A DNA stretch of 64,000 bases from Blastocatellia bacterium. Lineage in GTDB: Bacteria > Acidobacteriota > Blastocatellia > UBA7656 > JADIYM01. Numbering within the stretch: position 1 is the stretch's first letter; the number at the start of each line of letters is the position of its first letter. The stretch is taken from contig JADIYM010000004.1 in the NCBI GenBank assembly GCA_016705245.1, positions 1 to 64,000 on the forward strand, given 5' to 3'. Made by a program: the position numbers and the translations under genes. Below are positions 36,930 to 45,950 of the stretch, one piece after another. A model generated the notes under the pieces. It ran no database searches. It was not told where the DNA came from and saw only the letters and a program-made list of their open reading frames with translations.

Positions 36930-38378
36930 CTAATCGAACTCGCCCTGCAGGAACCACTGATCGAGCAGCAGGTCGTGGAAGAGGAGCGCGACGCGGCCGT
37001 CGTCGAAGCGCGCGATGCGGTATTCGCGCGAGAATTCCGATTCCCACCAGTCGCCGTCGAGCCGCTCCGGGTGCGACATCGCCGCGATCCGTTGCGCCGC
37101 CATCGCGATCGGTTGCGGTTCGGCGAGGAGCCGGCAGATGCGCAGGCCTGCCATGTCGTCGTCGCCCGGCCCGCGCCGCGTATTGGGCTCCTCAACCCGG
37201 TACGGCCGCCACGCCACGCGCGCCTCAGGCCGGTGGGTGTCGACGGCCACGGGCGTGACCGCCGCGTCCTTCCCGAACCGCGCGATGAGCCGCGCGATGG
37301 CCGCCTCCAGTCGGTCCGAGTCCCGCCGCGAGTGAAAAAGGTCGCGCTGGACTGCGCGCGCTGTCGCCGTTCCCGTCGCCGCGAGCCGTGCGACGACGAG
37401 CGGTCCGTCGAGCGTCACCCGCTCCATCTGCAATCGAAGCAGCGTCCACAACATCCGCGCCGATAGCGTCGGTCGCGTGGGGCGGGCGGCGATCTCGACG
37501 GCTTCGGCGCCCTCGAGGTGCAGCTCGGCGAGCACTTCGGCACAGGCGAGGCCCCGGCGCTCGAGCTCGACCGTCAGCCGATCGCAGAGCATGCGCAGGT
37601 GGAAGAGCGCCTCGTCGAGTGCTTCGGTAGGCGGATCGAACTCGTGTGCGACCTCGGCGTCGGGGACTTCGGGGCGGGCGATGGGTGGCGCGGCGTCGAT
37701 GCCTCGCGCGAGGGCGTGCGCGCGGGCACCCGCGTCGCCGAATCGTGAGCGCACGCCGGCCTCGGGAAGTTGCGCGAACTCGCCGAGCGTCCGCGCGCCG
37801 AGCACCGCGAGCGACCGCAGCGTGTCGGCCTCGATCGGCAGCGCCCTGAGCGGAAATCGCGCGATCGCGGCGGCTTCGGCGCCGGGGGCGACGACGCGCT
37901 CGTTCGCGCTGCCGAACCGGGCGACGGCGAGCGCGACGAACCGGCCCGACGCGACGGCGACGCGCGAAGCGTAGCCGGCTGCCTGGACGCGGCGGCGGAC
38001 GTCGGCGGCGAGCGTCGCGTCGGGGCCGAGCAGCCGTTCGAGGCCGGCGGTGGGGAAGCACCACGAGCCGAGCGACTCGTCCTCGATTTCGGGGATGGCG
38101 TCGAAGAGGACGGCGCGGATGCGTTCGTGCTCGCCGCGGCAGTAGGGGAGGTCGATGGGGCAGAGGATGGCGTCGGGGCAGCCGGCGGCGGCGGAGGCGG
38201 CGGGGGCTCCGGGGAGGACGCCGAGGCGGACGGCCTCGGGCGAGCGGGCGACGACGACGGGCTTGCCGCCGCGGCCGGTCGCGTCGACGAGCAGCAGCGG
38301 GCGGTTGCGGAGGTCGCGGTCGCGGCGGCGGTGCGCAACGATGGCGAAGAAGGGGATGTGGACGGCGGCAATGCGCAT
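36930..38378 (-). CDS. imuB: ImuB-like Y-family polymerase homologue
   Basis: About 482 residues of a DinB/Y-family-like protein. It opens MRIAAVHIPFFAIVAH and contains LLLVDATGRGG, PGAPAASAAAGCPDAILCP and GVRSRFGDAGARAHALARGID, with a long C-terminal region ending LLLDQWFLQGEFD. The catalytic acidic pair of active Y polymerases reads EDESLGSWCF, not a clear DE match, as in ImuB, a non-catalytic adaptor that links DnaE2 to the beta clamp. No imuA/sulA-like gene is in the window. I prefer the ATG at 38378; an ATG at 38405 is possible, and neither has a strong ribosome site. A shared SOS-type motif lies upstream. Confidence 0.88.
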   Translation of the reverse strand: MRIAAVHIPFFAIVAHRRRDRDLRNRPLLLVDATGRGGKPVVVARSPEAVRLGVLPGAPAASAAAGCPDAILCPIDLPYCRGEHERIRAVLFDAIPEIEDESLGSWCFPTAGLERLLGPDATLAADVRRRVQAAGYASRVAVASGRFVALAVARFGSANERVVAPGAEAAAIARFPLRALPIEADTLRSLAVLGARTLGEFAQLPEAGVRSRFGDAGARAHALARGIDAAPPIARPEVPDAEVAHEFDPPTEALDEALFHLRMLCDRLTVELERRGLACAEVLAELHLEGAEAVEIAARPTRPTLSARMLWTLLRLQMERVTLDGPLVVARLAATGTATARAVQRDLFHSRRDSDRLEAAIARLIARFGKDAAVTPVAVDTHRPEARVAWRPYRVEEPNTRRGPGDDDMAGLRICRLLAEPQPIAMAAQRIAAMSHPERLDGDWWESEFSREYRIARFDDGRVALLFHDLLLDQWFLQGEFD

Positions 38379-38442
38379 GGGAGGCCGGAGGCGCCGGCGC
38401 GACATACATGAATGATAGGGATCGGCCTCGGGAGGAAGGGTA

Positions 38443-38461
38443 CCATACAAAACCCGAACAG
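38443..38461 (-). promoter_or_regulatory. putative LexA operator upstream of imuB-dnaE2
   Basis: CCATACAAAACCCGAACAG differs at one of 19 positions from the site before lexA. It lies about 65 bases upstream of the preferred imuB start and 38 upstream of the alternative. The hairpin repeat at 38484 lies further upstream. Confidence 0.6.
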
Positions 38462-38483
38462 CTTGGCGCTGTCCTGCTTTAAA

Positions 38484-38563
38484 GCCTTTGCGCCTTTGCG
38501 CCTTTGCGCGAACTTCTTCAATCTTCCGAAGAAGTTCGCGCAAAGGCGCAAAGGCGCAAAGGC
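38484..38563. repeat. hairpin repeat with 35-bp perfect arms (CGCAAAGGCGC family)
   Basis: Arms 38484-38518 and 38529-38563 are exact reverse complements around a ten-base loop. Each is three tandem GCGCCTTT words plus GCGAACTTCTT. It sits between divergent genes (imuB and the NHL protein), so it cannot be a terminator for either and must be crossed or avoided by their promoters. Confidence 0.85.
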
Positions 38564-38579
38564 GCTATGATTCCCCCAC

Positions 38580-40712
38580 GTGCCCAAGCCTCCCCTCACC
38601 TCGAACCGTCGCCGCACGTTCCCCCGGTGGATCCCGGCCGTCGCCGTTATCATCCTCGTCGCCGCGGTCGCCTACCTCGGCTGGCGAGCCTGGCCCTGGT
38701 TCGGTCCGACGCCGCCAGGCAGCCTCGCGAAGGTCGTCACCCTCGCCGGCGAAGGCCCCCGCATCGCCTCGACCGGCCTCTCGGATCCGTTCGGAGTCGC
38801 CGTCGACGACGCCGGCGCGATCTTCGTGACTGACGGCACCGGGGGCCGCGTCTTCCGAATCGGTCCGGACGGCGCCCTGACCCAGGTCGCCGAAGGCCTC
38901 GACATGCCATCGGCGATCGCGGTACTTCCCGACGGCGGCCTCGTCGTCGCGAACACCGGAGCGCACACGATCGTCCGAGTCGACTCGACAACCGGAGCCA
39001 CGACGATCCTCGCGGGAGCAACCGGTGAACGTGGATACGCCGACGGCCCGGCTGCGGCCGCCCGCTTCGACGCACCCGTCGGCGTGGCGGCGGCGCCCGA
39101 CGGGACGGTCTACGTCGCCGACACCTACAACCACCGAATCCGACGGATCGCGACGGACGGAGCCGTGTCGACCGTCGCTGGCGGAAACGGCGAATTCGAC
39201 ACGCCGTGCGGCGTCGCCGTCGCCGCCGAAGGAGCACTCATCGTCGCCGACACCGCAAAATCCCGAGTCGTTCGCATCGACCGCGACAGTGCGATCGGCG
39301 TCCTTGCCGGCCCCGAAGGACTCTCGGAACCAACAGGCGTCGCGATTGGCACCGACGGGACCATTCTCGTCGCCGACGCTGGCGACGCCAGCATCTGGTC
39401 GCTCGACTCCGGCGGACCGAAGCGCCTCGCCGGCGACGGCTACCTCGGACGCACCGACGGCGCAATCGGCACCGCGAGGTTCAATCGCCCGACCGGCGTC
39501 GCTTTCGCACCGGATGGATCCGTCGTCGTCGCCGACAGCGTGAACGGAGCGCTTCGAGCCGTCGTCACAAGCGACTTTGCCGGCGGCCGTGAGGTCAGTG
39601 ACCCGGTAGCGCAATACGACGTCGAGGAGCTTCGCGCGGCGATCCCGCCCCGCTGGCCGTACGCTCCCCCCGACCGGACGCGCGAGATAGCGGCCACGTA
39701 CGGCGAGGCACGAACCGAAAACGCCGACGAAGGCGTCTGGCTTCACAACGCGATCGACATACCCGGTCCGTATGGCGAGGTCGTTCGCGCGATGCTCGAC
39801 GAACGTGTCACGCGACCGGCGGCGGCGATCCGACCCGGCGACCGGAGCGAGTTCCTGCGAATGCCTCTTTTCGCGTACGTGCACATGCGCGTGGGCCGCG
39901 ATACGAACGACCGTCCGCTTCCGAACTCGCCGTTCGAGGTTGCACGTGCCGACGACGGCACGGTCCGTCGCGTCACGGTGCGCCGGGGGACCCGGATCGC
40001 GGCGGGACAGGCGCTCGGAACGCTCAACAAATACGGTCACGTCCACCTGACGATGGGCGCGCCTGGTGCCGAGGTGAACCCGCTGCTCGTGCTGCGGCTG
40101 CCAGGCTTCGTCGATACCGTGTCGCCGACGATCGAAGAGGTAACAGTGCAGACCGAGGCTCGGGTACCAATAGCCGCCGTTGGCGGTGCGCCAATCGAGG
40201 TATCGGGCCGCGTGCGTGTGCTCGTGCGCGCGTGGGATCGGACGGACGCGAACGCTGAGCGACGGCGGCTCGGGGTGTTCCGACTCGGCTACGAAGTCCT
40301 CGATACAGCCGGAGCACGGGTCGCTGGCGACGGTGTCGAACGTCCGACCATCGCGTTCGACCGGTTGCCGCGGGATTCGCGGGGCGGGATGCTCGCGTAT
40401 GCGAGCGGCAGCCGATCGTGGTTCAGCGGTCCGACGGTGTTCATCCATCCAGTGACGAACATCGTGCGGGACGGAGAGGCGAGGGAAGAGTTCCTCGACG
40501 TGTCGGCGCTCGCGCCAGGCGACTACACGTTGCGTGTCTTTGCGGAGGACGCATCGGGCAACCGTACGACGAAGAGCCCGGAAAGTGGCGTTGACGATCC
40601 TGTCTCGGTGCCTCCGTGCCTCGGCGTCTCTGTGTGCGTAGCTCTTCAGACGCTTCGCACACAGAGGCACAGAGGCACGGAGACACGGAGATTAGGTATG
40701 CTCTGCGGATGA
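38580..40712 (+). CDS. membrane-anchored NHL-propeller protein with M23-like domain
   Basis: A single N-terminal membrane helix (about 16-38) anchors a large outside domain. NHL repeats fill about 50-335 (FGVAVDDAGAIFVTDG, VGVAAAPDGTVYVADTYNHRIRRI, TGVAFAPDGSVVVADS). Next, LHNAIDIPGPYGEVV and YGHVHLTMG resemble the Asp and HxH motifs of M23/LytM domains, though degenerate. A beta-rich region follows. The last about 35 residues (from VPPCLGVSVCVALQT) are encoded by a palindromic repeat and are probably not native. The GTG start at 38580 immediately follows a hairpin. The role is unknown; envelope binding is likely. Confidence 0.7.
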   Translation: MPKPPLTSNRRRTFPRWIPAVAVIILVAAVAYLGWRAWPWFGPTPPGSLAKVVTLAGEGPRIASTGLSDPFGVAVDDAGAIFVTDGTGGRVFRIGPDGALTQVAEGLDMPSAIAVLPDGGLVVANTGAHTIVRVDSTTGATTILAGATGERGYADGPAAAARFDAPVGVAAAPDGTVYVADTYNHRIRRIATDGAVSTVAGGNGEFDTPCGVAVAAEGALIVADTAKSRVVRIDRDSAIGVLAGPEGLSEPTGVAIGTDGTILVADAGDASIWSLDSGGPKRLAGDGYLGRTDGAIGTARFNRPTGVAFAPDGSVVVADSVNGALRAVVTSDFAGGREVSDPVAQYDVEELRAAIPPRWPYAPPDRTREIAATYGEARTENADEGVWLHNAIDIPGPYGEVVRAMLDERVTRPAAAIRPGDRSEFLRMPLFAYVHMRVGRDTNDRPLPNSPFEVARADDGTVRRVTVRRGTRIAAGQALGTLNKYGHVHLTMGAPGAEVNPLLVLRLPGFVDTVSPTIEEVTVQTEARVPIAAVGGAPIEVSGRVRVLVRAWDRTDANAERRRLGVFRLGYEVLDTAGARVAGDGVERPTIAFDRLPRDSRGGMLAYASGSRSWFSGPTVFIHPVTNIVRDGEAREEFLDVSALAPGDYTLRVFAEDASGNRTTKSPESGVDDPVSVPPCLGVSVCVALQTLRTQRHRGTETRRLGMLCG
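40604..40690. repeat. hairpin repeat (CACGGAGGC family)
   Basis: TCGGTGCCTCCGTGCC...GTGTGCGTAGCTCTT on the left pairs with the CTTCGCACACAGAGGC...GACACGGAG right arm around a short loop. It overlaps the last codons of the NHL protein frame and precedes the thioesterase start by about 20 bases. Confidence 0.8.
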
Positions 40713-41202
40713 CTGCCACACCCAGGATCCGAACTTTGAGGCACGCGTGCGCGCCAGCTTTGCCGAGCAGGCATTCATGGCGACGTGCGGCGCGACGATC
40801 ACATCGGTCGAACCCGGCGCGGTCATCATCGAGTTTCCGTTTCGCGATGACCTGACCCAGCAACACGGCTTCATCCACGCCGGAGTCGTCGCGGCCGTCG
40901 CCGACAGCGCCTGCGGATACGCCGCGTTGACGCTCATGCCACCCGAGGCCGCCGTCCTGAGCGTCGAGTTCAAGGTCAATCTGCTTGCTCCGGCTGCCGG
41001 CGAACGATTCCGTGCGATCGCAAGAGTAATCCGGGCGGGTCGAACGCTCACCGTATGCGCGGCAGAGGTCCACGCCATCCACGGTGACGCACGAGACGAT
41101 GCGCTCGTCGCCGCCATGCAAGCCACGATGATCGCACTCGTCGACCGCCCCGGCATCGCCGAGCCGCAGGTATTGCCCGCCGACGAATCCGGCAGGGAGT
41201 AG
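40709..41202 (+). CDS. PaaI-type hotdog thioesterase, frameshift near start
   Basis: A cytosolic acyl-CoA thioesterase-like protein of about 164 residues. The hotdog core has the motif QQHGFIHAGVVAAVADSACGYAAL with the conserved His and Asp, then LSVEFKVNLLAPA. The normal family start (MTATP...DPNFEARVRASF) is present but split. ATG at 40709 reads MTATPR, then one base missing in a G run near 40725 shifts the frame to DPNFEARV. The length 494 is one short of a multiple of three. Read without correction, translation would begin at GTG 40747. The substrate is unknown. Confidence 0.85.
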
Positions 41203-41214
41203 TCCACACGCGAG

Positions 41215-42711
41215 TCAGACCTGCGTCTTGAGGATGAACTTCACAACTCTCGTCCTGCACGCTGCATAGAGGTCGCCGCGGTCGTCGAAGGCAAGTCCGA
41301 AAACGATCTCCGACCCCGGCGCAAAGTCGTGCAGATACCGCCCGTCCGACGCGAAGACGTGAATGCCGCTCGTGTCTGAGACATACACGCGTCCCTGCCC
41401 ATCCACGGCGATGTCGTGCGGCGATCGGAACTGTCCCGGGCCATCGCCACCGCTTCCGAAACGGTTGAGGAACTTACCGTCCGCGGAGTAGTGGAAGACA
41501 GCCTTGTGAAAGCCGCCGAGCAGGAAGATGTCGCCGTTTCCGTCGACTGCAACCTTGACCGACAGTTCGGTCTGATCGGTAATCCCGGAGATTGCGTCGC
41601 GAACCTCGAGGACGCGGCTGCCGTCCGGGCGGAGTCGCACGATCGACTCTGACCGGCCGACGATCGTGATGGATCCATCCAGGCCGAATGCCAGGTCGTT
41701 GATCCATTCGATCGGCTTCCCGGGAAGGGTTCCGACAGTCTTGCCGGTACCCGGCTCGTGGCGCGATACCGTGCCGGCCTGGAGTATCCAGACGCTCGAG
41801 CTGTCGGTCGCCAGGCGATGCAGAGCGGTCCTCGGATTCATCATCCATTGGCTGACGAATCCACCCGCTGGGTCGAAGACCTGCACGCGTCCGCCGGTGT
41901 AGTCCGCCGCGTAGATCCGGCCCGTGCGATCCACCGCGACCGAACGCGCGTCCTTGAACTGACCGGGGCCGATGCCGTCGGTGCCGAAGACAAGGACGAC
42001 CTCGGCGACGGCCGGGTTTGTGCTGAGAGACCTGTTGTCGGTTACGTTTGGCGATTGCGCGGACCCGGAGGGGTCAGCTTCGGGGGCGATCACAGTCTCT
42101 GGATTCTTCCACGATTCGTAGGCGAAGAGTGCCGCGACGCTGCCCACGACAAGCACGATGCAGGCGACAAGTACCATCAGGAAAACCCTTGCGATGGCCT
42201 TGCCCTCGTCGATCCCATCGTCCAGCAGACGAGCGGCGTCCGAGATGGCCTTCTGTACGTGGGTCGTATCGATAATGTGTACCTGTTCGGTGAAAACGAT
42301 GCGCTCACCACGCTCGATGCGCTCGATTGCATCCTTTGCAGACTTCAGATCGGTGCCATAGGCGCTGCGGTAGACCTTTATCGCGGCGATCTTGTTGCCT
42401 CGCTTGAGGATCTCGGAGATGCGCGCCAGGAGCTGCAGTTCGTCGACGGACGGCGGCTCGCCGGTCTCGACGTCCCAGTCCAGCCCTTCACCGGTAACGT
42501 CGTAAAGAAGAACGGACGAGTCGCAGTACGAGCACCGAACGGCCTCGGTCGCCGCCGATGCAACCTCGAGCGGGGCAGTGCATGAGGGACACTTGAAGGT
42601 CTTGGGCAAAGTGTCGCGAGTCTGCGACGGAATGCGACCAAGTGCAACCGCGATCGACTCTTGCGCGAAGCGCCTTGGAGTGCGGCGCGAAGCGCCGCTT
42701 TGGATTTCCAC
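41215..42711 (-). CDS. zinc-ribbon / L7-L12-like / NHL-propeller membrane protein
   Basis: A cytoplasmic N-terminus has a zinc ribbon (KCPSC...CSYCDSS). A short segment KIAAIKVYRSAYGTDLKSAKDAIERIE resembles the L7/L12 C-terminal motif. One membrane helix (ARVFLMVLVACIVLVVGSVAALFAY) leads to an NHL beta-propeller outside (DARSVAVDRTGRIYAADYTGGRVQVFD, SPHDIAVDGQGRVYVSDTSGIHVF). The open frame starts at 42711 inside a palindromic repeat, so its first 20-35 residues are suspect. A TTG just before PKTFKCPSC is a likelier start. It is convergent with the thioesterase. Confidence 0.65.
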   Translation of the reverse strand: MEIQSGASRRTPRRFAQESIAVALGRIPSQTRDTLPKTFKCPSCTAPLEVASAATEAVRCSYCDSSVLLYDVTGEGLDWDVETGEPPSVDELQLLARISEILKRGNKIAAIKVYRSAYGTDLKSAKDAIERIERGERIVFTEQVHIIDTTHVQKAISDAARLLDDGIDEGKAIARVFLMVLVACIVLVVGSVAALFAYESWKNPETVIAPEADPSGSAQSPNVTDNRSLSTNPAVAEVVLVFGTDGIGPGQFKDARSVAVDRTGRIYAADYTGGRVQVFDPAGGFVSQWMMNPRTALHRLATDSSSVWILQAGTVSRHEPGTGKTVGTLPGKPIEWINDLAFGLDGSITIVGRSESIVRLRPDGSRVLEVRDAISGITDQTELSVKVAVDGNGDIFLLGGFHKAVFHYSADGKFLNRFGSGGDGPGQFRSPHDIAVDGQGRVYVSDTSGIHVFASDGRYLHDFAPGSEIVFGLAFDDRGDLYAACRTRVVKFILKTQV

Positions 42712-42777
42712 TCGTGGCGCGTGACTGATTTACGATCCAAAGCGGCGATTCACGCCGTACTCCAAGGCGCTTCGCGC
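42663..42777. repeat. long palindrome (GCGAAGCGCCTTGGAGT family), copy 1
   Basis: Arms of about 43 bases (42663-42705 and 42734-42777) carry GCGCGAAGCGCCTTGGAGT and its complement ACTCCAAGGCGCTTCGCGC. The element closely matches 52095-52218. It overlaps the first codons of the open frame at 42711 and lies between divergent genes. Confidence 0.85.
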
Positions 42778-42941
42778 ATTGCGCTGAAAATAGTTGTGGC
42801 AGCATCCTCCGTACGGCGGTAACATCACCAGACCCCAAGTCGATGCTGCTCCCTACCACTGACGGCCCCTGATTGAGAATTCGGACTCGACCGCACCAGA
42901 TTGCGGCAGTCGCGCTCGCCCCTTCCCTGAGTTCAAACCGA

Positions 42942-45902
42942 ATGCAACGACCGTTCCGTTCTGTCGCTTCAGGAGCGCTGCTCCTCGCCGTCTCTCTCGG
43001 CCTGCCGGTCGTCGCATTCGGCGTCCAGGGCACGCGCCTCGATCGACGCATCATCGAGCCGGCGGCAAAGTCCGTTCAGCATCCTGATTCCTAGCACCGT
43101 CGCTGGCTCACCGACCTCTACCTGCAGCTCTCCGCCGGCGAGCCATTCGCCCTCGAGGAAGGCGCGCTCCTGCGCCGCTGGGCGTCTGGCGCGACGCTCG
43201 ACGAGCTAGAGCTCGAGGTGCTTCGATCCCGCGTTCTCTACCGATCGTACGTCGCAGGTCTGGAACTCTCTGACCCTGACGCGAAGATACTCGAAGCCTA
43301 CGAGCTCGCTCGGTCCCGGCGCTCCTCCGCAATTCTCGACCAGAAGATGCGGCTCCTTGCCGAGCGCGAAGCCGCCGAGAAGGTCGCATCTCCGCGAGTT
43401 CCCGCCGTGGTTCCCGTCAACGACACGTGCGAGGGAGCCGAGGTGATTCCGGGCTCCGGACCGTTTCCGGCGCTTTCGGCGGTGACCACAGACATCACCG
43501 AGGCAACGACGACCGGCGACCCGGGAGTACCGGCCTGCCAAACAAGCGTATCGAGGTCGATCTGGTACGCGTTCACTCCGGCGACCACCGCGGTGTACAC
43601 GCTTTCTACTTGCGCCGATGCCGGTACTGCGACAACCGTGGATGACACGGTCGTCGGCGTCTACACATCCGCTGCCGGCTGCGCCGGTCCGTTCACGGTC
43701 GTTCCGACAACTGCCAACACGAATGGTTGCGACGACGATTCCTGCTCGAACGAAGAGAACCAGGCCGAAGTCGTAACCGAGCTCTCGGCCGGGACGACCT
43801 ATTACGTCGTCGTCTGGCTGTTCGGCGCCGCCGCGCCTACCGCAGGCAATACCGCCGTGCAGCTCGAGGTCACACAGGCGCCGATCCCGTCCGCGGACGT
43901 CTGCGCCGGCGCGGCTCCACTCACGCTCTCGCAGCCGATTGCCGGATCGACACTGTCGGCCGCGAACGACTACGTGCTGGCCGCCGCCGCAAGCTGCTTC
44001 ACCGGAGTCGGCCAGTCCGTCTCGACCTCGGTCGGACGCGACGTCGTCTACTCTTTCACTCCTCCGTCGAGCGCGGCCTATTCGTTCCGCGTCACGAACG
44101 TGAATCCGTCGTCCAACGCGGTGATCTACCTCTCGACGGTGTGCCCGTCGTCGTCGCCCGGGAATCCCGGAACCGTGACGACCTGTTCGAACGCGGCGAA
44201 CCGCACTCCGGGCGGGACCTCCGAAGAGTCGATGTGCGCGACGCTTGCTGCCGGCGTACCGGTCTTTGTCTTCGTCGACGAGTCGACGCTGACTGTCGGC
44301 ACCTCATTCACGATCGAAGTCACGACGTGCCTTCGTGAAGCGGAGCCGAACGGCACCGCGGCGACGTCCAATCCGCTCACGTGCGGGCTCGAGGGCTCGC
44401 TTACGCCGGCCGCGGACGCCGACTTCTACGGTCTCGGCGCCACTTCGACAGGTCAACGGGTGTTCGCCTCGATCGACGGCGTCGCCGGAAACTCGTCGGA
44501 TTTCGACCTGCGGGTGACGACGGCGACAGACACGCTCGAATACGACGACGCCGACAACGATGCGCCGCTCGGGCCGTTCTCGCCAAACGTCTCGGGCACT
44601 CCACTGACGGCGGCAACTGCGTTCCTTCGCGTGACCCACGTAAACCCGAGCACGCAAGCGGAGCCATACCGGCTCTACGCCGTCGTTCAGCCCTCTAGCG
44701 CCTCGGCGGCGGTCGAGGCCGAACCGAACGGAACGACCGCTCAGGCATCTTCCGCGGTGGGCAACTACTTCTCCGGTGCACTTTCGGGCGCCTCGCCTTC
44801 GACTGACCTCGACGTCTTCCAGACGCCGGCGATGACGGGGGATCTGCTCTTCGTGGCGCTCGACGCAGACCCGACGCGGGCCAACACGCCGCTCAACGCG
44901 CGGCTCGAGCTGCTCGACGGTTCCGGAAATGTGCTCCTCAGCGTGAACGATGGAAACGCAAGCTCGAACACGAGCTCGGGCGCCGGGTCGCTCTCGGCAA
45001 CGGCGCCGAGATCGCCCGGTGAGTCGATCGTGTATCGCGTGACGACGTCCGGAACTTATTTCGTGCGCGTCTCGGCCGGATCGTCGTCCACGACAACGGC
45101 TGCCGGAGACTATCTGCTCTCGATAGCGAAAAACTGTCAGATCGGCGGAGGTGGCGGCGCAGCGGGATCCGGTGCGGACGGTCCCGGACTCTACATTCCC
45201 GGTTCCGGCGCCTTCTTCCTTCGGAACTCGAACTCGAACGGCCCGGCTGATCTCGTCTTCACGTTCGGAGCCGGCGGTGCGGGGCTCGTGGCGCTCAGCG
45301 GTGACTGGAACGGCGATGGCCTCGACACGCCCGGCCTGTATGACCCGGCGACCGGCGCCTTCTTTCTGCGCAACTCGAGCTCGAGCGGTCCGGCGGACGT
45401 TGTATTCACGTTTGGAGCCGGCGGTCAGGGCTTCGTGCCGCTGACGGGCGACTGGGATGGAAACGCGACCGACACGGTCGGGCTCTACCTGCCGTCGTCG
45501 GGTGCGTTTTTCCTCCGGAACGCAAATGCGAGCGGCGGCGCAGACGTCGTCTTCACGTTCGGCGCAGGCGGGCAGGGCTACACCCCGATCGACGGCGATT
45601 GGGACGGCAATGGCTCCGATACGATCGGCCTCTACCTGCCGTCGACTGGAGCTTTCTTCCTTCGAAACGCCAACAGCAATGGCGGCGCCGACGTCGTTTT
45701 CTCGTTCGGAGCGGGTGGGCAGGGTTTCTCTCCGCTCGCCGGGGACTGGAACGCAGACGGAAGCGACACGATCGGGCTGTATGCGCCGTCGACCGGAGCG
45801 TTCTTCCTGCGGAACACTAACGCGAACGGCGGCGCCGATCTCGTGTTCACGTTCGGAGGCGGCGGTGCGAATCCGCTCGCCGGTGACTGGGACGGATTGT
45901 AG
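42942..45902 (+). pseudogene. repeat-rich secreted protein interrupted by one in-frame TAG
   Basis: A 987-codon frame. A signal peptide (SVASGALLLAVSLGLPVVAFG) begins at ATG 42942. After SVQHPDS a TAG (43092-43094) stops it, and the same frame continues HRRWLTDLYLQLSAGEPF with protein-like sequence. The body has three pre-peptidase-like jelly-roll domains (NDTCEGAEVIPGSGPF..., ADVCAGAAPLTL..., REAEPNGTAATSNPL) rich in Thr, Ser and Asp. It ends with five 49-residue repeats (LYxPxTGAFFLRN...GDWDGNGSDTIG). It is presumably exported and surface-linked. The stop may be a real mutation or a sequence error; a restart downstream would lack a signal. Confidence 0.75.
45189..45899 (+). repeat. five tandem 147-bp coding repeats
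   Basis: Units start at 45189, 45336, 45483, 45630 and 45777; the last is truncated at 41 residues. Each encodes LYxPxTGAFFLRNxNxNGxADxVFTFGAGGQGFxPLxGDWDGNGxDTxG. The Asp-rich GDWDGDG turn recalls calcium-binding beta-propeller blades. High DNA identity suggests recent duplication or conversion. Confidence 0.9.
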
Positions 45903-45950
45903 GAGCCGGGCCGCGCGCGGCGGTTTCCGGTGCAAGCTGGGGGATTGATC

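Noticed and set aside
33651..37466. 1271-codon open frame antisense to dnaE2 and imuB
   Set aside because: Arg/Asp/His-biased sequence with no domain; it is the complement of two well-recognised genes in high-GC DNA.
43092..43094. Recoding of TAG
   Set aside because: Other genes in the window end at TAG (for example rpoD and the thioesterase), so TAG is an ordinary stop here.
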